64,000 nucleotides of DNA. Origin: Arthrobacter sp. ZGTC131 (lineage in GTDB: Bacteria; Actinomycetota; Actinomycetes; Actinomycetales; Micrococcaceae). The notes under the pieces are model-generated. The model searched no databases. It saw only the letters and a program-made list of their open reading frames with translations, and was not told where the DNA came from. The stretch covers positions 142,119 through 206,118 of the forward strand of contig NZ_PJIK01000006.1 of assembly GCF_002929275.1 (NCBI RefSeq), read 5' to 3'. This document shows, in pieces, positions 36,137 through 44,575 of this stretch; within the stretch, counting starts at the first letter, position 1, and each line of letters begins with the position of its first letter. The position numbers and the translations under genes were made by a program.

Positions 36137-36724
36137 TTGAAATTCGGGAAGGTGCAAGTTCCGCGGACCAAACAGGAAGACCTTTATGACCCCCCGGGTT
36201 CGACCTTGGATAAGGAGATCAAACCCGGGGAGCTTAACGTTATTTTCGGTGCCGGGCTCAAGGTCCTTCCCATTTACCAGGACAACGCCCGCCTGCTCTC
36301 CGATTTCACCTACTCACAGGGTTACCAGCATGCAGTGAGGGCACACCAGCTAGCGGCCAGCTATGGATTCAACCGTGGCACTGTAATCTACTTCGCAGTC
36401 GACTACGATGCCACCCAGGAGGACATCGACGCGGCGATCATCCCCTACTTTCAGGGAGTCCAAGCTGGGCTGGCATCAAACGGAAAGAAGTATGTCCACG
36501 GAGTCTACGGTTCGCGCAACGTCTGCTTGAATGTCACGGCCAAGACCTTTGCCCGTTATTCCTTTGTCTCTGGCATGTCTTGGGGTTTCTCTGGGAATCT
36601 GGGGTTCCCGCTGCCCGCTAACTGGTCCTTTAACCAGATCAAGGAGTTCACCGTAACCAACGGCGCAGACGCCTTCGATCTTGACAACGATGTGTGGCTG
36701 GATTGCAGGCGGGGCCTTTCCTAG
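36137..36724 (+). pseudogene. 5'-truncated DUF1906 (glycoside hydrolase-like) gene
   Basis: From about 36190 the frame reads as a DUF1906 domain: PPGSTLDKEIKPGELNVIFG, AGLKVLPIYQDN, YSQGYQHAVRAHQLAASYGF, TVIYFAVDYDATQEDIDAAI, YVHGVYGSRNVCLNV and SWGFSGNLGFPLPANWSFNQ. DUF1906 proteins are secreted TIM-barrel-like enzymes thought to act on cell-wall or carbohydrate substrates. Normally 40 or more residues, including the first catalytic strand and usually a signal peptide, come before GSTLDK. Here the preceding 18 residues (KFGKVQVPRTKQEDLYD) do not match and there is no secretion signal. The gene has probably lost its 5' end. Confidence 0.7.
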
Positions 36725-36772
36725 GGCATCAGCAGGATCGAGATCCCGCGGTTCGATACGGTCCATGGCGTG

Positions 36773-37417
36773 CTAATGGTACGGAGCGTAGTAGAGGTTC
36801 TGAGGGCGCCGGGTGCGCACGCCGTCGCTATGCGCTCCGCTGACGACGTCACCTTCATGGGTTAGAAGTTGTGAAAAGCGACGTGTGCTGTGAACAATGC
36901 CGCCCCGAACGACTAACTGCTCGATCACTTTCCACCCTTCAGCGACGCCGTCGGACTTGTAATCACCCCCGAAAGTCCACCACCCCAGGTGGTCACTGTC
37001 GATGACGAGGAGGTAACCGTTGATGTGGACCTTGAGCGGCATTGCCCCGGAACGCCATGGCCGCACTGTTAGGCTCCGGTCAAACTCAGGCTGATCCGTT
37101 GCCACATCCACCTCACCATCGCTGCCCACCAGTGCTCTAAGTCGGGCCGCGAAAATATCCCCGGCACTGGGGGCCAGCAAGAACCTGCCCTGATAACTCT
37201 CGAGCACAGCAATCGCCTCATCAAGATCGGAGTCCCAGTCAAACTCCCACCGCCGAGCGTAAACAAACGGATAGGAGCCAGGTGAGATCGCGACCACGAG
37301 CCACTGCTCAGCGATCACCGACAGGTCGCCGACCCGGAAGCTGGGTAGTCGATGTGTATCCGGGGCGATCAGTTCCTCCGTAACGGCATCACCGAAGAGT
37401 TGCCGTGCCCGGAGCAT
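36773..37417 (-). CDS. hypothetical protein (214 aa)
   Basis: No recognised family. The sequence is consistent with a real soluble protein: regular alternation of strands and helices, Trp-rich (FVYARRWEFDWDSDLDEAIA, HLGWWTFGGDYKSDG) and a basic C terminus. It could belong to the loosely defined SMI1/immunity-like proteins, but I see no decisive motif. It converges with the DUF1906 remnant and has no operon partner. Confidence 0.65.
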   Translation of the reverse strand: MLRARQLFGDAVTEELIAPDTHRLPSFRVGDLSVIAEQWLVVAISPGSYPFVYARRWEFDWDSDLDEAIAVLESYQGRFLLAPSAGDIFAARLRALVGSDGEVDVATDQPEFDRSLTVRPWRSGAMPLKVHINGYLLVIDSDHLGWWTFGGDYKSDGVAEGWKVIEQLVVRGGIVHSTRRFSQLLTHEGDVVSGAHSDGVRTRRPQNLYYAPYH

Positions 37418-37575
37418 CAGGCTATTGAATGCTGCAAGGTGGGCATCAGGAATGGGAGCACACGCCCATTCTTACCGACGCCCTGAGTATCTACATCGGA
37501 ACGCTCTCCTCGTTCGCCACTGTGCATGTAAGCCGATCCTCTGCCGGACGCTACTTACGGTCCTGCACCAATTGC

Positions 37576-38133
37576 TTAGGGATCGGGTGTTGGATTTGAG
37601 AGACACCGTTCATTGAGGAGTTTTAGGCTTGCTTGGCTGGCGGCCAGTTGGAGTGTGGTGTTGTCTGATCTGATCGTCATCACGCGTCCTCCGGGAAAAA
37701 CAGTCCAGGGGGCCTTAGCAGGCTCCCCGATGACCGTGGGAAATGAGTAGATTTCCAGTGGCCCGGCAAGAGGTCCGTTTTCGCTTGCCCCCAGCTGGAA
37801 GATCAGTCGGTTTGGCTCTGCTTTTGCATAACCTCGGGCCCATCTACCCCGAAGTCCCGATCCGGGCTCGCGGTGGGCACATTCGAAAAGGCCTCTTTCC
37901 GTGTCCCGAACTGCTCGCTTCTTGCGCAGGGGAGCAATGACAATGAGCTCGATGACAGTGATTAGGACAATGCCAGTCGCAACAACGACGACCAAAGTAG
38001 GCCACCAGCCCAAGACGGACTGCAAAGGAACGAAGAGGACGCCGGCCAAGACGACCAGCGGCCAGGAACCGAAGGCGTCGTATGCCCGTTCCAGCCGGCT
38101 CCTGGGTGTTGGTTCCAAGTCTGGTTCGCGCAT
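37576..38133 (-). CDS. two-TM membrane protein, DUF2550-like soluble domain (185 aa)
   Basis: ATG start. Two adjacent membrane segments (WPLVVLAGVLFVPLQSVLGW and PTLVVVVATGIVLITVIELI) are followed by a basic stop-transfer (APLRKKRAVRD) and a cytoplasmic domain of about 110 residues with RGRWARGYAKAEPNRLIFQL. That is reminiscent of the GRWRRGxARY..xxLxW pattern of DUF2550; the likeness is weak. No operon partner. Confidence 0.65.
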   Translation of the reverse strand: MREPDLEPTPRSRLERAYDAFGSWPLVVLAGVLFVPLQSVLGWWPTLVVVVATGIVLITVIELIVIAPLRKKRAVRDTERGLFECAHREPGSGLRGRWARGYAKAEPNRLIFQLGASENGPLAGPLEIYSFPTVIGEPAKAPWTVFPGGRVMTIRSDNTTLQLAASQASLKLLNERCLSNPTPDP

Positions 38134-38288
38134 ATGTAACCTGCTTCCTGTGATGGGAGTCTAATCAACAGGACGGTCTTTAGACATGGCTCATCGTGAC
38201 GGGAAGCCGGCATAGTCGACGGACCCAGTCCTGCACGTAAGCCGATCGGTCTGAGGGCAGCAGTGGTCGAGTATGGAAGACTCCCAAT

Positions 38289-38693
38289 GTGACCACTCCT
38301 CGCACCGGATCCCTGCACCATATCGAGGTATGGGTCCCTGACATCGATCGCGCCAAGCAGGAATGGGGTTGGATTCTGCCCCGGTTGGGATACTCCACTT
38401 ACCAAAGCTGGGACTCAGGGATCAGCTGGCGACTTGGCCAGACCTACATCGTGGCTGAACAGTCACCAGCTTTGAGCGGCCGGAAACACGAGCGCACAGC
38501 GCCCGGCCTCAACCACCTGGCGTTCCACGCCGGAAGCCAAAAAGAGGTGGATGCGCTTGTCGTGGAAAGCGCTCGTCACGGATGGATGCAGCTGTTCCAG
38601 GACAAGTACCCGCACGCTGGCGGCCCTGGTCATTACGCCGCTTACCTCTTCAACTCGGACGGCTTCGAGATCGAGCTCGTAGCCGCCGGGTAA
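38289..38693 (+). CDS. VOC family protein (glyoxalase/bleomycin-resistance fold)
   Basis: 134 aa with a GTG start. A single VOC domain: SLHHIEVWVPDIDRAKQEWG at the N terminus (metal His in HHIEV), GLNHLAFHAGSQKEVDALVV in the middle (second metal His) and AAYLFNSDGFEIELVAAG at the C terminus (metal Glu in FEIEL). The three expected metal ligands H, H and E are present. The substrate is unknown. It stands alone in a gene-poor region. Confidence 0.88.
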   Translation: MTTPRTGSLHHIEVWVPDIDRAKQEWGWILPRLGYSTYQSWDSGISWRLGQTYIVAEQSPALSGRKHERTAPGLNHLAFHAGSQKEVDALVVESARHGWMQLFQDKYPHAGGPGHYAAYLFNSDGFEIELVAAG

Positions 38694-38830
38694 ACAGAAA
38701 GTGGTGTCCGGTGGAGGATCCCTGCTGCCCGTTGTCTGGGTAGGGCTGGTGTCGGATGCAACTGCTAAGGTCCGTCTAAACCGAGCAGGGAGTGTCGATG
38801 TCGGCAAGTGAATAGCCGTTTCCAGTTGCC

Positions 38831-39511
38831 GTGTCCCAACTGGTCGCTCATGACTCCCGTGAAGCGCAGGCTGCCCGCGCGGTCGCGTGGCTCTCGCAAC
38901 AACCTGGTGGCCCAATTGCCGTTGTAACGCCGCAGCGACGGTTCGAGGGCGAAACCCTAAAGCGGTTGGTGGGAAGACCTGTTACGGTGCACCTCACCTG
39001 GCGCGGTTTCTCTGCCGGGTCCCTTACCCACCGGCGTGTCGTCTACGCATGGCCCGATCGGCGACATTTGAACGATCTGTGGCGCTCACAAGCTGACGCT
39101 ATCGTCGTCATCGAGTGGGGAACTGCCGAAACAGCCACTTGGCTGGAAGTCGCTCAGCCGGTACGACTCCTTCCGGGACAGACTCCGCAGCCTGCGTCAG
39201 GACCACAAGCCGCCCTGGCAGCCGTCGGCGAGCCCCTACCGGAAGACGTGATCCGGATCCTCAAGAGCCTTGCACAGTGGGCGGCTGGATACGACTCCGG
39301 ACTCAAATGGAATGAAGAAGACAAGCTCAAGGCCGACATGATGAACCGCCCCGAGCGGTGGACCTCGGTCACGGTCGAGCAAGTCAGAGGCAAGTGCCGT
39401 GAACTGAAGATGCGGCCAAACGACATCGAGACGATCGTTGGGTTCTTGGAACGCAGGAAGCAGAGCCGGCGGTTCAACGTGAGGAGCACCTATCGCGATT
39501 TCCGGTTCTGA
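38831..39511 (+). CDS. hypothetical protein (226 aa)
   Basis: GTG start. Residues 1-100 form an alpha/beta domain with repeated strands (GGPIAVVTPQRRFEGETLKR, RRVVYAWPDRRHLNDLWRSQ, ADAIVVIEWGTAETATWLEV) that could be a Rossmann-like or NTPase-like fold, but there is no Walker motif. The C-terminal half (ILKSLAQWAAGYDSGLKWNE, ERWTSVTVEQVRGKCRELKM) is helical and basic. No known family recognised. The regular amino-acid pattern supports it as a real gene. Confidence 0.65.
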   Translation: MSQLVAHDSREAQAARAVAWLSQQPGGPIAVVTPQRRFEGETLKRLVGRPVTVHLTWRGFSAGSLTHRRVVYAWPDRRHLNDLWRSQADAIVVIEWGTAETATWLEVAQPVRLLPGQTPQPASGPQAALAAVGEPLPEDVIRILKSLAQWAAGYDSGLKWNEEDKLKADMMNRPERWTSVTVEQVRGKCRELKMRPNDIETIVGFLERRKQSRRFNVRSTYRDFRF

Positions 39512-39590
39512 TCGCGGTTCCATCGCGTTATCTGGTGGCCCAACGGGCGCTCCTGTGTTCGATAGCGGATCTTGCACTGGGACAGCTACG

Positions 39591-40145
39591 TCACCAGGGC
39601 GTGCCCCGAAGATCTATGTCACCGTCCGGCCATTCGCTCGCATCGCGTCTGGCGGAGCAGATGAGGTTTGGCCCACCCTGAGACACGATGACCGATGTCT
39701 GGTCTGTGCGGGACAAGCATCGTTCCGTGGCGTGTACCTGAACCCAGCCCGCCGACTCATAGAAGGAGACCACTTCCTTCCGGCATCCGAGGAAACCGAA
39801 GTCGGCTTCGGCTTCATCGCGCATCGCCTTTTGACCGTGTCTCATCGCTCGGCCGCCGAGACCAGTACCGCGAAAGCGTTGATCGACCAGCACGCCTCCC
39901 GTGCCAGCCACAAGGACGTCGTCGCTACCTACCGAGATCACGCGACGCTGAAAGCCCACATGCGCAGCCAGCACAGACCCTTGGAACGCCAGTACATGGA
40001 AATCCGCCGGTGAGTAGCCGTACGGCGCGTCTGGATTCCACCGGCCGTAATCGCTGAGATATTCACTGTTGAAAAGCTGTTCCAGTGCGGCAAGTTCCAT
40101 CATGTTGAGGTCTTCATGCCGCTGCAGCCTCAGGGCTTCATTCAT
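39591..40145 (-). CDS. GNAT N-acetyltransferase, AAC(2')-like
   Basis: 184 aa. The acetyl-CoA binding motif A is VLVDQRFRGTGLGGRAMRHG (R-x-x-G-x-G/A: RGTGLG). The surrounding pattern, AAHVGFQRRVISVG, GTGGVLVDQ, FGFLGCRKEVVSFYESAGWV and the C-terminal LICSARRDASEWPDGDIDLR, follows the layout of aminoglycoside 2'-N-acetyltransferases and related NodA-like GNATs. Sequence alone does not show aminoglycoside activity, and many actinobacterial relatives have unknown substrates. It converges with the preceding hypothetical gene. Confidence 0.78.
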   Translation of the reverse strand: MNEALRLQRHEDLNMMELAALEQLFNSEYLSDYGRWNPDAPYGYSPADFHVLAFQGSVLAAHVGFQRRVISVGSDDVLVAGTGGVLVDQRFRGTGLGGRAMRHGQKAMRDEAEADFGFLGCRKEVVSFYESAGWVQVHATERCLSRTDQTSVIVSQGGPNLICSARRDASEWPDGDIDLRGTPW

Positions 40146-40631
40146 CTTTCGAGCCTATGCGTTCATACCGAGAACCTGGACACTCGGGCGCGCCCGTAAG
40201 TCGGTCGATCACCGTGCCGCGGAAGCCGGCCGACACGCTCCTCGCCGTTGCTGACCCAGACCATGTACGTAAGACCCGCACGATGAAATGCACGATGACG
40301 GGAGGATTACTGCAACCATGTTCGTTATGACTGGAATGAAGTGTGACTTTCTACGATAAATGGCGGCGTTTTCACGGCAGTATTTGGCGCCTGGTGCACG
40401 CCCCCGAGGGTGTTCATGGGCAGGCGTTTAGATTCCACGTCCGCCAGGCCGGCATCGATGCCGGTCTCCATGAGGGTTTCGCTGAGTTACCGCTCTTCAT
40501 CCGATGAGGCCATGGCTTCGCCCATGCCCTGGACGGTGGTTGAACATCCAGAACCAACCACACACCTTCCTCAAGCCCTCACGTTCCCGCGGGTGGATCA
40601 TGCCTGGAGTCTACTGCTGCCGCGTCATCAA
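40146..40631. other. intergenic with dispersed element copy 2, no gene recognised
   Basis: No coding sequence with family-like character is visible in these 486 bases. The only structured item is the segment at 40342-40390, listed separately. Confidence 0.4.
40342..40390. repeat. dispersed ~48-bp element, copy 2
   Basis: Begins TGTGACTTTCTAC, contains GATAAATGGCGGCG and ends AGTATTTGGCGC. It aligns over its length with 35891-35939 and 44472-44519. Confidence 0.4.
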
Positions 40632-41066
40632 TCAGCTCGGTTGGATGCGGCGGGCGGCAGCGATTGAATCTCGAAAAAGTTCGGTGTTCATATACGCCAT
40701 CGGCCCCCGAAGGTAGCTCGCCAGGACCCGTTCGCCGGAGGCGGTGAGCTCGTAGATCTTGCGTTTGGCGCCGGTACCCGCCACTGATTCCTGGCTATGG
40801 GTAATGAGGTTTAGTCCTTCCACCCGCCGCAGGGCCCGGTGCAGGCTCTGCTCGTCCACCGCTAAATGCGCTTCGCTGAGGTCAGTGATGAAGTCGCGGA
40901 TCTGTCCGGACCACCGCGCTTCTTGGGATAAGGCCAGCAAGATGAAGAGCATCAGTGTGCTCTTTTTATGGGTGTCAGTCCACGCGGCGAGGACCTTGCG
41001 CTCATAGTCAGAGAGTTCAAAGTCGGGTCCGGCGGCGGCTGCCGGCTCAGACTTCGACATGCTCAT
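40632..41066 (-). CDS. PadR-like winged-helix transcriptional regulator
   Basis: 144 aa from MSMSKSEP; the frame is open 16 codons further upstream within the preceding gene. The winged-helix pattern includes LSDYERKVLAAWTDTHKKST, LSEAHLAVDEQSLHRALRRV, EGLNLITHSQES and KRKIYELTASGERVLASYLR, the last being the typical PadR wing plus C-terminal helix. It overlaps the end of the membrane-protein gene by about 20 bases, so both are made from one transcript. It probably autoregulates through the dyad upstream of that gene. Confidence 0.8.
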   Translation of the reverse strand: MSMSKSEPAAAAGPDFELSDYERKVLAAWTDTHKKSTLMLFILLALSQEARWSGQIRDFITDLSEAHLAVDEQSLHRALRRVEGLNLITHSQESVAGTGAKRKIYELTASGERVLASYLRGPMAYMNTELFRDSIAAARRIQPS

Positions 41067-41478
41067 AGCCCCTGCTGAGCATGGCGCCGATGGTGTGCAC
41101 GAGAAGCCCGGCACCCCACAGTACGCTCATCGACATCAGGGGACCGGACCACCCCTGCTGCAACGTCTCATCGCGCCCATTAAGCACTAGGATCCAGGCG
41201 TGCAACCAGAAACTGCCGTTGATGATCAAATAGGCGACAGCGTGTGCGAAGTAGGTTCCGTACGCACGTTGGCGCAGTGCGGTTCCATTCCTCACCGTGA
41301 ACACCACCATATAGAGCGCCACCGCGGCGAGCAGCAGAGCCGTTCCCGCTGTAACTCGTCCTTGCGCCACGTAGGCGGTGTATCCCTGGACAACCAGTAC
41401 CCCGACAAACAGGGTGCCGGTGTATCGAGCGAGTCCTTGATTAGTGATCGGAGTGACGCCATCCGGCCTGATACCCAT
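41047..41478 (-). CDS. four-TM membrane protein cotranscribed with a PadR-like regulator
   Basis: 143 aa, ATG with AAGGAG 7 bases upstream. Four hydrophobic segments: TGTLFVGVLVVQGYTAYVAQ, GTALLLAAVALYMVVFTV, FAHAVAYLIINGSFWLHAWI and MSMSVLWGAGLLVHTIGAML. It resembles the 2TM/DUF-type small membrane proteins that often pair with PadR regulators. The function is unknown. The last bases overlap the regulator's start. Confidence 0.75.
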   Translation of the reverse strand: MGIRPDGVTPITNQGLARYTGTLFVGVLVVQGYTAYVAQGRVTAGTALLLAAVALYMVVFTVRNGTALRQRAYGTYFAHAVAYLIINGSFWLHAWILVLNGRDETLQQGWSGPLMSMSVLWGAGLLVHTIGAMLSRGYEHVEV

Positions 41479-41502
41479 AAATAAGCTCCTTAGTAGACTG
41501 TT

Positions 41503-41513
41503 GGTATAGTACC
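41503..41513. promoter_or_regulatory. GGTATAGTACC dyad upstream of the membrane-protein/PadR operon
   Basis: An 11-base dyad (GGTA-TAG-TACC), 25 bases upstream of the operon's start codon. Read on the minus strand it overlaps a possible -10 element (TACTAT). It is a plausible autoregulatory PadR operator; that is inference from position. Confidence 0.4.
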
Positions 41514-41564
41514 TACGGCTGCTATATCCGTCCAGAGTTGTAGTTCTCAGTTTTTCGCGGCCCG

Positions 41565-41889
41565 TTGGCCTTGGACGTTCAACGGAAACTCAGCCAACAG
41601 TCGGATTCCTACTTATGGAACAAACCTGGCGTTGGACCGCAGCTGACTTTGGATCAAGAGGAGTCCGGGGCATCCTCTGCCGAGGTCGTAACGCACGAAG
41701 GTCACCACTCGTTCTGGACGATAACCTTTTGGTTTGACCAAGAGATCACCGGATCCGCCTTATCCATGACTTTCCGACGAGCAGGGTATTGAGTGCGCCT
41801 TTGCGGTTGAGCGTGAAGACATCGGCGCAGCATTGGGAGAGGCCACAGAGCTATGGAGCCCGGATCCCGAAGGATACTTCTCCCAATGA
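41565..41889 (+). pseudogene. frameshifted small gene of unknown family
   Basis: One frame (TTG start at 41565) ends in HHSFWTITFWFDQEITGSAL and SMTFRRAGY. Immediately after, in the frame shifted by one, the sequence reads GIECAFAVEREDIGAALGEA and TELWSPDPEGYFSQ to a TGA at 41889. The two together look like one protein of about 108 residues split by a frameshift near 41785. No family recognised. The remainder of 41479-41992 shows nothing else. Confidence 0.4.
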
Positions 41890-41992
41890 GTACCCAGCTC
41901 TTTGGTTCGTCCTGAAGCTTCGGTGAGGGTTCCACAGTTGATACGCCCCTTGCTCAGGCGCGGCTGGCTACCACGGACACAAAGTCCGAACT

Positions 41993-42400
41993 TCACTCGC
42001 GTTCGAAGAGCCGTCTATATCCGAAGAGGAATCCAGCCCTGAGCGGGCGAGGACGACGGTCCACCAAGTCAGCTCCCCAACCGTCGTACTCACCGCCGTT
42101 TCGATCAACTGCGGCGAAGACAGTTTTGATGAATTGCTCCACAATGTCAGGATCGAGGGCCGTCGTCTTGTCGGCTTCAAGTAGGAACTGGTCGTTGACG
42201 GCCGATACTACGGTGCGATATCCCTCGGCCATCAATTCCTTGCCCGCTTCTAGAGCCGCCTCCTTTGTCGGGAAGACACCGTCATGCGCTACCTCGCGAG
42301 GTACGTCGAGATGGTCACCCAGTTTCCTGCGCTGCCTCAACTGTTCTACCGAGGAAGAAAGATGGCTGGCTAGCCGGTCAGAAGCACTGGTCATGGGCAA
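41993..42400 (-). CDS. RraB-like domain protein (135 aa)
   Basis: Residues 30-110 follow the RraB (ribonuclease E inhibitor) domain pattern: DVPREVAHDGVFPTKEAALE, AGKELMAEGYRTVVSAVNDQ, ALDPDIVEQFIKTVFAAVDR and NGGEYDGWGADLV. In Gammaproteobacteria RraB binds RNase E; in actinobacteria the role of this fold is not established and it often occurs in toxin/immunity neighbourhoods. It stands alone here, 126 bases from the next minus-strand gene. Confidence 0.75.
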   Translation of the reverse strand: MPMTSASDRLASHLSSSVEQLRQRRKLGDHLDVPREVAHDGVFPTKEAALEAGKELMAEGYRTVVSAVNDQFLLEADKTTALDPDIVEQFIKTVFAAVDRNGGEYDGWGADLVDRRPRPLRAGFLFGYRRLFERE

Positions 42401-42526
42401 ATGTATTGGAAGAATCCGTCGTTACTGCTTCTGGAGCGTGTAGCGGTGGTAGGGCAGTCCCTGCGGCAGCTCAGACCAGTAAAAGGATCACGGCTCGAAA
42501 GGCGCGATGAGCGATCCCTTAGCGGG

Positions 42527-42973
42527 TCATACCGGCTTCGGCCCGCTCCAATGGTTTCGACCTAAGCGCCACTCGAAGCCGTCTGACTCAATGACCAATT
42601 TGCGGACAACGCCACGGCCCAGGAGGCTGCGCCGCTCGCTGATACGCCCTCCTCCTTCGAGATACGCATGCATGACGCGGCAAATCCTTTTCAACTCTCC
42701 CTCCTTGTAGGCCACTATCGCGTCCTCGTCATCGTCGTCTTCTTCGCCGTCGTCCACCAGAATGCTCGTTTGAACATTCAGTTCCGGAATGAAGGCGTCC
42801 ATCCACACGTGGCCGGCTCGTATGATCACTGTCCGGTCCTCGTGGTAGCGGCTGCTCACCTGGACACTATGCGACCCGTGGGCTTCGTCAGAGCTGACGC
42901 GCATAGTGACGAAGTCTTCGTTGAACACCTCGGTGATGACGCGATCGAGCATGGCCTTGTTGTCGGTGGTCAT
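42527..42973 (-). CDS. hypothetical protein (148 aa), possible immunity-like
   Basis: No named family. It begins MTTDNKAMLDRVITEVFNED and has an acidic stretch of about 10 residues (DDGEEDDDDEDA) followed by a helix KEGELKRICRVMHAYLEGGG and a basic C terminus. It is soluble. The size and acidic patch are typical of immunity-type proteins; that is a weak inference. Confidence 0.6.
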   Translation of the reverse strand: MTTDNKAMLDRVITEVFNEDFVTMRVSSDEAHGSHSVQVSSRYHEDRTVIIRAGHVWMDAFIPELNVQTSILVDDGEEDDDDEDAIVAYKEGELKRICRVMHAYLEGGGRISERRSLLGRGVVRKLVIESDGFEWRLGRNHWSGPKPV

Positions 42974-43357
42974 AATGAAAGTATTTCAAGATTGAGGTGG
43001 GCAGGATATGTGCAGCATCGGCGCGACGCGGCGAAAGTCGAGAGAAGTCGCTCGTAGTACCAACCGAGGATCGCCCCCGGTATAGCCGTGGCGGCCCGAA
43101 ACATCGGGGCGCTTGCGCTGCTCGTGCCGATTGGAATCCCCTCTTCTTGGTCTTCGCCGCCGCCATCCGGGTGATGCTCAGGACGAGGAATCGGCAGTTG
43201 AAGGGAAATCCTAAGTCCTCCTTTCGGGAGACCGGGAAAGGTTCCCCGAAGGGAGCGAAGCGCCGGGTTGACCAGCCACTGCTTTGCCCATTGCCTCAGG
43301 AGTAGACTCCGCTTACTTACACCTCGTCTTCGTGCACGTCAAAGAAGATGGTAACCA

Positions 43358-43533
43358 ATGAATCCCCGGAACCAAGCAATCCTCATACTCTCGGGAGGCT
43401 TTCTATTCCTCGTCTTGGGGATTTGTGGCTTACTATCCCACACCTACAAAGAGGCGCCTATGCCTGGCTGATAGGCGGCGCGGTTTTTGTTATCGGTGGT
43501 TTGGCGAAGCTACAGCGAAGCAGCCGGAGATGA
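43358..43533 (+). pseudogene. frameshifted small two-TM protein
   Basis: The ATG at 43358 encodes a clear signal-anchor, QAILILSGGFLFLVLGICGL followed by LSHTYKEAPMPG, and stops at 43471. In the next frame, from about 43458, there is a second membrane segment AYAWLIGGAVFVIGGLAKLQ with RSSRR and a stop at 43533. The pair make a natural two-helix membrane protein of about 60 aa broken by a frameshift near 43460. It may instead be two short proteins. Confidence 0.4.
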
Positions 43534-43835
43534 CCGGATAGGGCGGTGCGTCACAGAACCTCGTCATGTGCCCATCTGCGTCCGTTCCGGGTTCCTCAAA
43601 AAACGTGCACCAAAGGGTGCGGTGATCGACCGTTTAACGGGCGGTTCGCAACCTGGGGCCCGGCCCACCGATGTCATTTTCCGAAGTCGTCTGCACGGAA
43701 CGTCAGGAGTCCTCTGCACTACAGGAACAGCTCATCTGGGGCGGGGCGGGTCGAGCAAGGATCCCGCGGGCCCGCCTGATTGGTGGTGCGGTTTGGCTAA
43801 TTCGTTGGTGAGGCGTGCATGCCACAATGAGGCCC

Positions 43836-44213
43836 ATGACTCGAATCCTCATGATCGGCATCCACGCGCGAGCCCTCGACTATAGCAAGCTGCCTCCTGG
43901 CCTCGACGAGGCCACGATGACCGAACGGATCGAAGCGGGGTTCGGGGCCACCACGGCAGCCGGCTTCGACGCCGTCAACTGCCTGATCGGCACCTCCCCG
44001 GACGAGGCCGAAGCAGAGATTCGCTCGGCGTTCGGTCGTGATCGTTTCGGCCTCGTGATGATCGGGGGCGGCATCAGGATGATCCCGGAGTACACCGAGC
44101 TCTTCGAACGGATCATCAACGTGTGCAATGCGGAATCGCCTGGAATCACCTTCTGCTTCAACACATCGCCCGAGACGACTCTGGACGCGTTGGAGCGTCA
44201 CGCCCAGCTGTGA
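43836..44213 (+). CDS. conserved hypothetical protein (125 aa)
   Basis: I chose the ATG at 43836 (MTRILMIGIH), which starts with a strand, over an upstream ATG that adds seven residues. It is an alpha/beta protein with LDEATMTERIEAGFGATTAA, GFDAVNCLIGTSPDEAEAEI, RFGLVMIGGGIRMIPEYTEL and PGITFCFNTSPETTLDALER. The pattern of GFDxxxxLIGTSPDEAE and LVMIGGGIR suggests a flavodoxin-like or response-regulator-like fold. Function unknown. Confidence 0.72.
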   Translation: MTRILMIGIHARALDYSKLPPGLDEATMTERIEAGFGATTAAGFDAVNCLIGTSPDEAEAEIRSAFGRDRFGLVMIGGGIRMIPEYTELFERIINVCNAESPGITFCFNTSPETTLDALERHAQL

Positions 44214-44575
44214 ACGTCTGCGACGCGATCCGGTGCGTCGACTAGCCTCGGCGTTTCGTGTCGGCGGTCATGAGATGCGCCTCTGCTCACGTGCGGCTGC
44301 CATGTATTGGGAATAGGTGCCCGCCTTACGGGCACTGTTGCGACATGGAGCGACCAAAAAACACCGCCACAGAGCGACCAACTCCACAGAGAATTGCACC
44401 CGGCTTCGCTCTTCCCCAGGTCAATAACGACCGTTTCTGACCCGTCCGCGGCTAGCCTCCAAAAATGTCTGTGTGAATTGCAGAGCTATTTGGCGTGGTT
44501 TTGGCAGCGCTTTTTGGCGTGCGCCCGAGGTGCTGCGGCTATGACGGGGCGAGGGTGTTGTTGAATTCGGGCGGG
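44214..44575. other. intergenic, contains dispersed element copy 3
   Basis: No gene recognised in these 362 bases. The structured item is the segment at 44472-44519: TGTGAATTGCAGAGC, TTTGGCGTGG and a TTTTTGGCG end. It aligns with the elements at 35891 and 40342. Confidence 0.4.
44472..44519. repeat. dispersed ~48-bp element, copy 3
   Basis: It aligns end to end with copies 1 and 2, sharing TGTGA at the start, a TGGCG core, a GTTTT tract and the TTTGGCG end with copy 2. Its 3' end is 56 bases from the MFS gene stop. Confidence 0.35.

Noticed and set aside
39591-40145. GNAT gene as a true aminoglycoside resistance gene
   Set aside because: The layout is AAC(2')-like, but activity cannot be judged by sequence and most environmental relatives are not resistance enzymes.
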